Assembly: GCF_003583365.1 (NCBI RefSeq)
Contig: NZ_QXED01000002.1
Span: forward strand, 1 to 64,000
Direction of reading: 5' to 3'
Source: Fibrisoma montanum
Lineage (GTDB): Bacteria; Bacteroidota; Bacteroidia; Cytophagales; Spirosomataceae
Length of the DNA: 64,000 nt
Shown: piece by piece, positions 25,231 to 33,158 of the stretch
Layout: each line of letters opens with the position of its first letter
How positions within the stretch are numbered: the stretch's first letter is position 1
Notes under the pieces: generated by a model
Database searches by the model: none
What the model was told of the DNA's origin: nothing
What the model saw: the letters and a program-made list of their open reading frames with translations, nothing else
Position numbers and translations under genes: made by a program

Positions 25231-27660
25231 CTAGCTTCTGACGCGGCTCTGTTCGCTCTCAGAGCCGCCCGTTTGCCGTTGCCGGAGGGTTTGTCCGCTG
25301 TTGAAGCGGTAGGCGAAGGAGATGGTAGCCACGCGGCTGTCGAGGTAACTGTACCAGCGGGCCGTGGAGTTGCCCAGTCCCTGGATGTCTCCGCCTACCT
25401 GGTTCGTATAGAACAGATCGCTGACGGCCAGTTTGAGGGTTCCTTTATTTTTCCAGACCGTTTTGGCTATTCCCGCCCGAACCTGACCAATAGGGATGAT
25501 GATGAACTGCCCAACGTACGCACGGGTCTGGTACGTACCGGCCAGTTCGGCGCTCCACGAAGAGGTAAGCCGGAATTGGTTCGTTGGGGCTACGTACCAG
25601 TACGTACCGCTATTGTCTAGTTGCTGGTTGTACAGGTTAGCCTGGAAGCGGTTGTACATCACTTCCGAGTACACTTGCAGCGTCCACCATTTAACAGGCT
25701 GCCAGGTGCCGTTGAGCGCAATACCGTAGCTCACCTGTTTGCCGATGTTTCCCGGACGGCTGTAAAACACCTGATTTCCCTGCTGAATCGTTTCGAAGAT
25801 GACATCCCGCGCCTGACTGTAGCGCAGCGTGGTTGTAACGGAGTTGTTGAACGTATGCGATAGCTCCAGGTTATCAGAGAACGTGGGCCGCAAATAAGGG
25901 TTGCCGCCGTAGAGCGTGAAGCGGTCCAGTGGGTACGTAAACGGATTCATCGACTGGTAGTTGGGCCGGTCAATCCGGCGGCCGTACGAAAAGCGCAGTT
26001 GATGCTTACCCGCCGAGTCGAGCCGGTAAGTCGCGTAGAACGTCGGGAAGAGGCTGTTGTACTGCCGACTGAACGAGGAATCGTTTACCATCTCGTTGCC
26101 TAGCTGCTCGCCCCGGATGGCCGTATGCTCAAAGCGCAGGCCTGCCTGCATGGTAAACCGTTTGCGCTCCAGGCTGTAGTTCAGATAACCGGCGCTGATG
26201 GCTTCGTTGTAGGTAAAGTTGTTCGAGAACTCGTAGTTGGGCCGGCGTTCATTGCCCACTACGTCGAAGAAATTCGCTACGTTGTCGGTTTCGATATCGC
26301 TGCGTTTTACCCCGGCTTCCACCTTGCTCCCTTTGGCCAGCGGATGTACGTAGTCGGCCTTCGCCGTCCGGATGTTGATTGTTGACGGCAGCGATGACTC
26401 CAGAACGGTTTTTTCGACGGGCTGTCCGGTGGCAAATACCGTGTTGGTCAGCGACTGGTCAGTGTCGGAGCCGTAGGTGAGGTAATCCAGGTTAATCGAC
26501 AGCTCCCGCCCGGAACTGTCGAATTTGTAGGCGTAGTTCAGGTTGGCGCTTTTGTTGTCCAGCAGTCGGTCAGACGGAGTGAAGGCTTCTACCCGGGCCG
26601 TTACCCCACCGTTGGCGTCAAACAGGCGGGCGTTGTTGGTAACGGTAGACGTGGCTGGGTTATGAAACCCGCTTAAAACCAGTCCGAGCGTCGACTTACC
26701 GGAGACGTACCAATCTACGCCGGCCTTGAGGTTCGCGCTGTTCATCCGACGCCGGATGTATGAGTTCTGGGTAAAGCCGGATTGTTTCTGACCGGTGGGA
26801 GCGAAATACTCACGCCAGATGGTCAGGTCCTGGTACATGTTGTTGGCGTTCAGGCTGACATTCCCGAAAAAGTTAAGATTACCCGTGCGGTAGTTCAGGT
26901 TCGCGCTGTTGTTGCTGCGAAAATAGCGTCCCTGCCCATAGCTGACAGACCAGCCGCCGTTCAGGCCCCGCGCTTTGGTCTTCTTTAGCCGGATGTTGAT
27001 AACACCCGCGTTGCCGGCCGCATCGTACTTCGCCGGTGGGTTGGTCATGATTTCAATCGTTTCAATCGAGCCCGACGGCAGCGACCGCAGATAATTGGCC
27101 AGTTCGCCCGCCGACAGATACGTCGGTTTATCATCAACGAACACCACCACGCCCGCACGCCCCTGCAGACTGATCACTCCGTTGGCATCTACCTGGACGC
27201 CCGGCGCTTTCTCAAGCACTTCCAGCGAGGTCGTGCCGGCGTTGCTGATGAGTGCGTCGGGGTTGACGACAACCCGGTCAATACGCTGTTCTACAAACGG
27301 CTTTTTGGCCACGACCCGGACCTCGCTCAGGCTTTTCTCGGCGGGCTGGAGGGCTATGGCCGGCAACGTAACGCCCGCGTGCTGTTCGTCCAGGGTAATC
27401 GGTTGGCTCATGTAGTTCTGGTAGCCAAGGTAACTCACCGACAGGCGAAACGTACCAGCCGATAGTTTAGCGATCGCGAATGTACCGTTGGCGTCCACCA
27501 GCGCGCCTTTGACAAACGATGAATCCGTTGAGCGAAGCAGAGAGACGACCGCCCCTTCCACGGCTTTTTGGTCAGCACCGGCCACCGACCCGGTGATGGA
27601 ATAGGACTGGGCCGCGGCAAAACTGGTCGGTAGAAGTAGTAGAAGCAGGTATCGTAGCAT
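25231..27660 (-). CDS. Outer-membrane beta-barrel protein, TonB-receptor-like (carboxypeptidase-regulatory + plug + OMP_b-brl_3 barrel)
   Basis: From the ATG at 27660 the product has 809 residues and a good signal peptide (MLRYLLLLLLPTSFAAAQ). An ATG at 27711 would add 17 residues and overlap the upstream stop (ATGA), so coupling through the longer form is possible. A CarboxypepD_reg-like domain (about 20-100) is followed by a plug-like domain (DALISNAGTTSLEVLEKAPG, GVINIRLKK) and a 14-22-strand barrel with many aromatic-ending strands. Family members are found across Bacteroidota and are poorly characterised. It likely moves a substrate or metal chelate over the outer membrane. No SusD partner is present. 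Confidence 0.87.
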   Translation of the reverse strand: MLRYLLLLLLPTSFAAAQSYSITGSVAGADQKAVEGAVVSLLRSTDSSFVKGALVDANGTFAIAKLSAGTFRLSVSYLGYQNYMSQPITLDEQHAGVTLPAIALQPAEKSLSEVRVVAKKPFVEQRIDRVVVNPDALISNAGTTSLEVLEKAPGVQVDANGVISLQGRAGVVVFVDDKPTYLSAGELANYLRSLPSGSIETIEIMTNPPAKYDAAGNAGVINIRLKKTKARGLNGGWSVSYGQGRYFRSNNSANLNYRTGNLNFFGNVSLNANNMYQDLTIWREYFAPTGQKQSGFTQNSYIRRRMNSANLKAGVDWYVSGKSTLGLVLSGFHNPATSTVTNNARLFDANGGVTARVEAFTPSDRLLDNKSANLNYAYKFDSSGRELSINLDYLTYGSDTDQSLTNTVFATGQPVEKTVLESSLPSTINIRTAKADYVHPLAKGSKVEAGVKRSDIETDNVANFFDVVGNERRPNYEFSNNFTYNEAISAGYLNYSLERKRFTMQAGLRFEHTAIRGEQLGNEMVNDSSFSRQYNSLFPTFYATYRLDSAGKHQLRFSYGRRIDRPNYQSMNPFTYPLDRFTLYGGNPYLRPTFSDNLELSHTFNNSVTTTLRYSQARDVIFETIQQGNQVFYSRPGNIGKQVSYGIALNGTWQPVKWWTLQVYSEVMYNRFQANLYNQQLDNSGTYWYVAPTNQFRLTSSWSAELAGTYQTRAYVGQFIIIPIGQVRAGIAKTVWKNKGTLKLAVSDLFYTNQVGGDIQGLGNSTARWYSYLDSRVATISFAYRFNSGQTLRQRQTGGSESEQSRVRS

Positions 27661-27707
27661 CGTGAACGGCAGGGTTGTTGAAAAGAGTGGGGTGAACAGG
27701 CGCTGAG

Positions 27708-28718
27708 TCATTCGCTTTTTGGGTTTGAGAAATGGTTCGTCTTCGTTTGCTGCTTACTGGTTGTGGCAATGAATACACTGATCTGGTTTTTGACAGGGGG
27801 CACCGTTCGCAGGTACTCATATATGGCTCCGAGGTCGGTTTCTGTCATACCCGCGTACAACGTCCAGGGCATAACCGTGTTGAAGCCGTCGCCGACGGGA
27901 GGAGCTGCGAAATGCGCCAGATCGTAGGCTTTGAAGCGATTAATGAAATCCTGCCGTGTCCAGCGACCGATGCCGGTTTCGGGGTGGGGGGTGATGTTTG
28001 CCGACCGAACGACTCCGCTCTTCACCTGAACCGCCATGCCCCCGGCAAACGGCGCTTTAGGCACCAGTTTACCCATGACCCGGCGAGTATGACAGTCGGC
28101 ACAGCCAGCCATCTGCGTGAGGTAGCGCCCGTAGGCAACCCCCGGCAGCGCCGTTGTATCCGTCGACAGAACGGCCCGGTGAGGCATCAGGCGTAACCCC
28201 AGCCGCAGGGGGGCTGGTACGCGGGCGGTGGGGACGTCATTGGCGACGGGGTCGAGCGTGCGCAGATACGCTACGATGGCCAGCGCATCGTCCAGCCGCA
28301 TCTGGTGGTAGTTGCGGTACGGCATCAGCGGAAACAGAGGTTTGCCCTGTTTATTCACCCCGGTAGTCATGGCCACCAGCAAGTCGCCGTCCGACCACTG
28401 GTTCAGGGCCGCGGGGGTCAGGTTCCGGCCGTAGACCCGGCCCGGCAGACCGTAATTTTTTCCGTATTCTTCGCCCCCGGCCCCCAGCGTACCTGGTTTG
28501 ATCGGACCGGTCAGCAGGGTCCAGTCGCGCCGGGAATGGCAATCCATACAGGCCGCTACGTGATTGGCCAGATACCGGCCGCGCTCAATCCGGGCGGGCG
28601 TAGGCTTCAGAGTGATGCTTCGGAGTGGTTCGCCCCGGTCAGTTTTGACCGAAGGGTGGACGCAGCTCGTAAGGCCGTTTAGTACCAGGAAAAAAACGAA
28701 TCGAAAAGCGGGTTTCAC
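27708..28718 (-). CDS. Dihaem cytochrome c lipoprotein
   Basis: A 336-residue exported lipoprotein: MKPAFRFVFFLVLNGLTSC ends in the lipobox LTSC. Two c-type haem sites are present, CMDCH near residue 57 and CADCH near 205, each starting a cytochrome c domain with YLANHVA.C / YLTQMAGC lead-ins. It resembles the cytochrome subunits of membrane alcohol or sugar dehydrogenases. It precedes the barrel gene on the same strand with a possible 4-bp overlap, so the two may act together in the envelope. The electron donor is unknown. Confidence 0.87.
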   Translation of the reverse strand: MKPAFRFVFFLVLNGLTSCVHPSVKTDRGEPLRSITLKPTPARIERGRYLANHVAACMDCHSRRDWTLLTGPIKPGTLGAGGEEYGKNYGLPGRVYGRNLTPAALNQWSDGDLLVAMTTGVNKQGKPLFPLMPYRNYHQMRLDDALAIVAYLRTLDPVANDVPTARVPAPLRLGLRLMPHRAVLSTDTTALPGVAYGRYLTQMAGCADCHTRRVMGKLVPKAPFAGGMAVQVKSGVVRSANITPHPETGIGRWTRQDFINRFKAYDLAHFAAPPVGDGFNTVMPWTLYAGMTETDLGAIYEYLRTVPPVKNQISVFIATTSKQQTKTNHFSNPKSE

Positions 28719-28979
28719 AGCAGAGCGATCAAGGCAATCAAATTTACCCGGCGGCAGAAGCGGTGGAAAGCAGATTATGCGCGAACTACCGGTTTTACGC
28801 TCTCAACTGCTGGATACATTATCTGAATGGGGCCTGCTTCGGGCTGCTCTGGACAGGATGCTACCGGCAGGAGCGTACACTACGTGTCCTGTCCTGCCAA
28901 TGTGTCAGCCAGAGGGCATCTGGAACAGGATTTGCCCTCCGCCCGTTCAGAGATATAATCAGTCAACTAGTCAACATAT
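28719..28979. other. Divergent intergenic region upstream of htpG
   Basis: This 261-bp gap separates the cytochrome gene from htpG. It holds an imperfect inverted repeat CTGCCA-N3-TGTCAG (28894-28908), which could be a heat-shock or other regulator site, but I cannot place it in a known regulon. No gene is convincing here. Confidence 0.3.
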
Positions 28980-30884
28980 ATGGAAGCAGTACAGAACGAA
29001 AAGGGCGATACCACGCGGGGCGAATCCACGCCGGGCGAATCCACGCGGGGCCAAATCTCGATCCATACCGAGAATATCTTCCCGATCATCAAAAAATTCC
29101 TTTACTCTGACCACGAAATTTTCTTGCGGGAACTGGTTTCCAACGCCGTCGATGCAACGCAGAAACTTCGTCAACTGGCATCGTTCGGTGAATTTTCGGG
29201 CGAGCTGGGTGATCTGAAAGTGACCGTATCGCTGAACGAGGAAGATAAAACAATCACCGTCAGCGACAACGGTATCGGTATGACGGCCGACGAAATCAAA
29301 AAGTACATCAACCAGATTGCGTTCTCCGGCGCCACCGAATTTTTAGAAAAATACAAGGACAAAACCGGGGCGGGCCAAGCGGACGACAAAGGGCAGATTA
29401 TTGGTCACTTTGGCTTAGGCTTTTACTCGGCCTTTATGGTGGCTGAGAAAGTCGAGATTGTAACTAAATCATTCCGCGAAGAAGCGAGCGGGGCCGACCA
29501 TTCGGGTGCCCGCTGGGTCTGCGACGGCTCAACGGAGTTTGAACTGAGTCCCGCCGACCGCGCCGAGCGGGGAACGGACGTAATTCTGCACATTGCCCCC
29601 GACTCCGAGGAGTTTCTGAACAAAGGTCGGCTGCGCGGTATTCTGGACAAATACGCCCGGTTCCTGCCCGTGCCAATCGAATTTGACGGAGATGTCGTAA
29701 ACAACACCACGCCGATCTGGACCAAAGCCCCGTCGGATCTGACCGACGAGGACTATAAGACGTTCTACCGCGAACTGTATCCCATGTCGGAAGAGCCGCT
29801 GTTCTGGATTCACCTGAACGTCGATTATCCGTTCAACCTGACGGGGATTCTGTACTTCCCGCGGATTAAAAACGAATTCCGGTTCCAGCGCGAAAAAATT
29901 CAGCTCTACAGCCGGCAGGTGTTCATTACCGACGAGGTGAAGGACGTAGTGCCCGACTTCCTGATGATGCTGCACGGGGTGATCGACTCGCCCGATATTC
30001 CGCTGAACGTATCGCGCAGCTTCCTGCAGGCCGATGCCAACGTAAAGAAAATCAACGGATACATCACCCGTAAAGTAGCCGACAAGCTGAACGATCTGTT
30101 CAAAGCCGACCGGAAAGCGTTTGAAGAGAAGTTCGACGACATCGGGCTGTTCATCAAATACGGGGCCCTCAGCGACGAGAAGTTCTGGGAAAAAGCCAAG
30201 TCGTTTGTCCTGCTCAAAAATACGGAGGGGGCCTACTACACCTTCGATGAGTACCGCGAGCAATATCAGGTTAATCAGACCGACAAAAACGATACGCTCG
30301 TGATCCTGTACGCGACGGATCGCAGGCAGCAGGATGCTTATGTCGAGTCGGCGCGTCGCCGGGGCTACGACGTAGTGCTGTTCGATACCGTTATCGACCC
30401 GCACTTCATCAACAGCATTGAATACAAGCTCGAAAAAACGACCTTTAAGCGGGTTGATGCCGATACGCTGGACAAGCTGATCGACAAGGGGCTGAACAAC
30501 GAAAGTGTATTGTCGGAAGACGACCGCACTAAGCTGAAGGAGCTGTTTGAGCAGGCGCTCGAGAGCAAGTCGCTGACGGTAAGCGTAGAAGCCCAGCCAA
30601 CCGACGAACTGCCCGTTACCATCACGCTGCCGGAGTTTCTGCGTCGGATGAAGGATATGTCGGCGCTGGCCGGTGAGCAGTCGTTCTACGGGAACTTGCC
30701 GATGAACTACAACGTGGTCGTCAACGCCAACCACCCACTAGCCGGTAAGATCCTGGCGACGGAAAGCGAAGACGCCCGCAAAGCGCTGATCAAGCAGGTG
30801 TACGACCTGGCCCTGCTGTCGCAGAACATGCTGTCGGGAGCGGACCTGACCGCCTTCGTACGCCGGACGGTGGAGACGCTGTAA
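28980..30884 (+). CDS. htpG: Molecular chaperone HtpG (Hsp90)
   Basis: A 634-residue Hsp90. The ATP-binding domain has IFLRELVSNAVDATQKL, DNGIGMTADEI and GHFGLGFYSAFMVA. The middle domain (about 250-480) has RVFI-like RQVFITDEV and SPDIPLNVSRSFLQ, and the C-terminal dimerisation domain ends at 634. It folds and guards client proteins in the cytosol. The N-terminus carries an odd extra segment of about 22 residues before QISIHTENIFPIIKKF, encoded partly by a 15-bp tandem repeat. Family members normally start a few residues before that block. Confidence 0.95.
   Translation: MEAVQNEKGDTTRGESTPGESTRGQISIHTENIFPIIKKFLYSDHEIFLRELVSNAVDATQKLRQLASFGEFSGELGDLKVTVSLNEEDKTITVSDNGIGMTADEIKKYINQIAFSGATEFLEKYKDKTGAGQADDKGQIIGHFGLGFYSAFMVAEKVEIVTKSFREEASGADHSGARWVCDGSTEFELSPADRAERGTDVILHIAPDSEEFLNKGRLRGILDKYARFLPVPIEFDGDVVNNTTPIWTKAPSDLTDEDYKTFYRELYPMSEEPLFWIHLNVDYPFNLTGILYFPRIKNEFRFQREKIQLYSRQVFITDEVKDVVPDFLMMLHGVIDSPDIPLNVSRSFLQADANVKKINGYITRKVADKLNDLFKADRKAFEEKFDDIGLFIKYGALSDEKFWEKAKSFVLLKNTEGAYYTFDEYREQYQVNQTDKNDTLVILYATDRRQQDAYVESARRRGYDVVLFDTVIDPHFINSIEYKLEKTTFKRVDADTLDKLIDKGLNNESVLSEDDRTKLKELFEQALESKSLTVSVEAQPTDELPVTITLPEFLRRMKDMSALAGEQSFYGNLPMNYNVVVNANHPLAGKILATESEDARKALIKQVYDLALLSQNMLSGADLTAFVRRTVETL
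29013..29057 (+). repeat. 15-bp tandem repeat inside the htpG N-terminus
   Basis: Three 15-bp units (29013-29027, 29028-29042, 29043-29057) of the form ACGCSGGGCGAATCC encode TRGES, TPGES and TRGQI. The third unit drifts at its 3' end. Being a multiple of three, copy changes keep the frame. Confidence 0.8.
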
Positions 30885-30899
30885 GTGATCTGAATGCGT

Positions 30900-30986
30900 A
30901 GACCGGGGTGGACTGCCGGATTGAGGGAAAGCCGGGGCAATGGCTCAGTGGCTGACGTCAATCAATCCGGTTGTTCACCCCGGTCT
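30900..30986. repeat. Nested inverted repeat downstream of htpG
   Basis: AGACCGGGGTG (30900-30910) pairs with CACCCCGGTCT (30976-30986), and inside it CCGGATTGA (30916-30924) pairs with TCAATCCGG (30962-30970); both stems are perfect and are separated by a symmetric 5-nt internal loop. AGCC/GGCT forms a further small stem in the centre. There is no strong T run, so this is more than a plain terminator. Confidence 0.7.
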
Positions 30987-31036
30987 ATTGTATCCGGGCG
31001 ATTAGTAAAACCGGCCGTTGGTGGGCTTTTCTGCCT

Positions 31037-32359
31037 ATGAACGCACAGAAAATGCTCGCAGTAGCCGCGGTGGGAGGGATGCTCATCGCCGGAGTCGGCT
31101 TTTTGCCGGTGAGCCCGCTTTCCATTGACCGCCCCACCGCCACGCCTACATTCAAACTGGTACCCAGCCAGACGTTTTATTTCAACTCCTTCGTCGACTG
31201 TAACATGGCCGAAGCCTGGGTTGGCGATACATTCCGGATTTTTCCGGGCAAACACGGCGAAGACCCGGTCTGGGGCTATGCCGACGACCTAAAGTTTGCC
31301 GATGGCCGAAACGCCGACGAAGCGTTCAGCCGAAAAGCCAATGAGTTTCGAACGCCCAAAATACCCGACAACGCACCCATCGGTAAAGCCGGACTACACG
31401 GGGCCGTCTGGTTTGAAACCGTTTATCAGGATGCCCGCGACCGCTCCGGCAGGACGCTCTACGCCGTTTACCACAATGAGAATTACCCCTCAACGCTTCC
31501 GTATGACCCAAAGACCGGCGAAGGCTATATCAACAAAAACTGGCCGCAGGGGTTGAAAGGCCCAACGTCGCCGGCGGCTGTATGCCGGATCGGTATCATG
31601 AAATCGACCGATGGCGGCCGAAGCTGGGATAATCGGGGACTGTTCATTGAAGACCTCCAGCCCCGGATGATCCTGAAGCCGCACAACACGTCGAACACCT
31701 TTGCCGGGGGCGTCGGCGATCCATCGGCTGTGGCCAGTGGCGATTACCTGTACCTCTTTTACGGCGAATACGGCTTTCCCGGTACGTACCAGCCGGCGGC
31801 ATACCAGCCCGAAAATGAATACAAAGGCCAGTGCATCAGCGTAGCGCGTATCCGGCTGTCGGATCTGGACAACCCGGTTGGGAAGGCCCGGCGCTGGGAC
31901 GGTCGTGGATTCAATGCTCCGCCCAACGGCATTGGCGCGCCCATTGCCTCGCTTCAGATTCCACGCACGGAGGGGGGCGGCCCGGCTTCGTCGCCCACGG
32001 GTGGGTTCCACTGGGGGCCGTCGGTAAGCTGGAACTCGTACCTCAACGCCTGGGTAATGCTGATGGGGAAAGTCGTCGGGCCGTCGTGGGCGGGCAGCGA
32101 TATTTTCATTTCCTTCAATACCAACGCCGACCTAAGCCAGGGCGACAACGCCCAGCAGTGGAGCAAACCGCAGTTGCTGCTGAGCCGGCCCGGGCATTTT
32201 TTATGGTACCCTTCCCTGCAGCCGCTCAACACGCCCGATGACATCGCCCAGAAACGTACCTGCCTGAAGCTGGGTCAGAAAGCCCGGCTTTTTGTAAAAG
32301 ACATCCTGCCCGAAAAGAGTGTGTATCTCTCGGAGTACGTGATTGAATTTGAAAAATAA
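31037..32359 (+). CDS. Exported Asp-box (BNR) beta-propeller-like protein
   Basis: A 440-residue protein from the ATG at 31037, with an N-terminal hydrophobic segment (about 5-24) that serves as signal or anchor. It contains an Asp-box motif STDGGRSWDNRG near residue 195, the fold mark of sialidase-like propellers, and several blade-like stretches (GDPSAVASGDYLYLFYGEYG, HWGPSVSWNSYLNAWVMLMG). Sialidase-like, GH43-like or DUF4185-like glycosidases are possible. I do not see the Arg triad of true sialidases with confidence, so the reaction is open. It stands alone and converges with the DUF4126 gene. Confidence 0.7.
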   Translation: MNAQKMLAVAAVGGMLIAGVGFLPVSPLSIDRPTATPTFKLVPSQTFYFNSFVDCNMAEAWVGDTFRIFPGKHGEDPVWGYADDLKFADGRNADEAFSRKANEFRTPKIPDNAPIGKAGLHGAVWFETVYQDARDRSGRTLYAVYHNENYPSTLPYDPKTGEGYINKNWPQGLKGPTSPAAVCRIGIMKSTDGGRSWDNRGLFIEDLQPRMILKPHNTSNTFAGGVGDPSAVASGDYLYLFYGEYGFPGTYQPAAYQPENEYKGQCISVARIRLSDLDNPVGKARRWDGRGFNAPPNGIGAPIASLQIPRTEGGGPASSPTGGFHWGPSVSWNSYLNAWVMLMGKVVGPSWAGSDIFISFNTNADLSQGDNAQQWSKPQLLLSRPGHFLWYPSLQPLNTPDDIAQKRTCLKLGQKARLFVKDILPEKSVYLSEYVIEFEK

Positions 32360-32371
32360 CCGGTCGGGCGT

Positions 32372-33010
32372 CTACACCCGGCCGTTACTGCTGCGCGGAA
32401 ACTGCGCCGGGCTGGTACCACCAGCCTGGTTGCGGCCGGCGCGGGTAAACCACACTTTGCGCCGGCTCAGCAGCCGGGCCGCAACGAACAACAGCACCAG
32501 CACGATAACCACGAACGCAAACAACGGTAGCAGAACGGTCAGGATGGACAGGCCAAACGAGGCTATGTTCTCGCCAGTAGCCACAACCGGATTGCCGATG
32601 CCCCCCGTTGTGGCCGTAGAACCGAGCCGCAGCAGACTGGTACCGGCCTGAACGAGTCCCGCCGATCCGCCACCCAGCATCAGGCCAAGCCCCCAGTCAA
32701 GAATGGGGCTGTCGATCTGTAGAAACGACGTACCGAGCAACGTACCAGCTATGATCGATGCGGGTGTGGCAACGGTATCCAGCAGGTTATCCAGCCAGGG
32801 GATGTAGTAGGCACCAAGTTCAAAAACGGTCGCGACCGATAGCACCGCCAGAGCCGACCAGGAACTGATCCACTCAAGGCCGTCCATGGTGCCGATGACA
32901 CCTAATTTAGTAGCGACGCTGGCTACGAGCAGGGGGACGAACACCCGGAAGCCGCAGCAGGCGGCTAAACCAACCCCCAGGCAGGCGCTGATAATCCATT
33001 CTATAGTCAT
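32372..33010 (-). CDS. DUF4126 family membrane protein
   Basis: A 212-residue protein with about six hydrophobic segments. The N-terminal GVGLAACCGFRVFVPLLVAS and the LGAYYIPWLDNLLDTVATPA block match DUF4126. The function of this family is unknown. A long inverted repeat lies in the gap to the divergent ABC exporter. Confidence 0.82.
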   Translation of the reverse strand: MTIEWIISACLGVGLAACCGFRVFVPLLVASVATKLGVIGTMDGLEWISSWSALAVLSVATVFELGAYYIPWLDNLLDTVATPASIIAGTLLGTSFLQIDSPILDWGLGLMLGGGSAGLVQAGTSLLRLGSTATTGGIGNPVVATGENIASFGLSILTVLLPLFAFVVIVLVLLFVAARLLSRRKVWFTRAGRNQAGGTSPAQFPRSSNGRV

Positions 33011-33034
33011 GGTAGTACGTTGGATTTCTGGTTA

Positions 33035-33108
33035 CAGTTTACGGTTTTCTGTTCAACAACTGGTGACGCCATTTACCGTTGAACGGAAAAACTCTAAACG
33101 GTAAACTG
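33035..33108. repeat. Self-complementary GTTTACGG-type element in a divergent gap
   Basis: CAGTTTACGGTTT (33035-33047) pairs with AAACGGTAAACTG (33096-33108) with one mismatch, and GTTCAAC (33051-33057) pairs with GTTGAAC (33078-33084) inside it. The arms repeat words of the type GTTTACGG and GTTCAAC. It lies between the starts of two divergent genes, so it cannot be a terminator of either. Confidence 0.65.
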
Positions 33109-33158
33109 AAAATCGACTTCTGCTGTTACCCAGAAAACTTGCCATCTAGTCCTTTCCC

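Noticed and set aside
28894-28908. CTGCCA-N3-TGTCAG as a heat-shock operator for htpG
   Set aside because: Only six bases per arm with a mismatch, and I cannot tie it to a known regulator, so I list it only as a weak note on the gap.
28564-29217. Plus-strand frames upstream of and overlapping htpG
   Set aside because: They overlap real genes in other frames and have Cys/Trp-rich, low-quality composition. The htpG frame is clearly the coding one.
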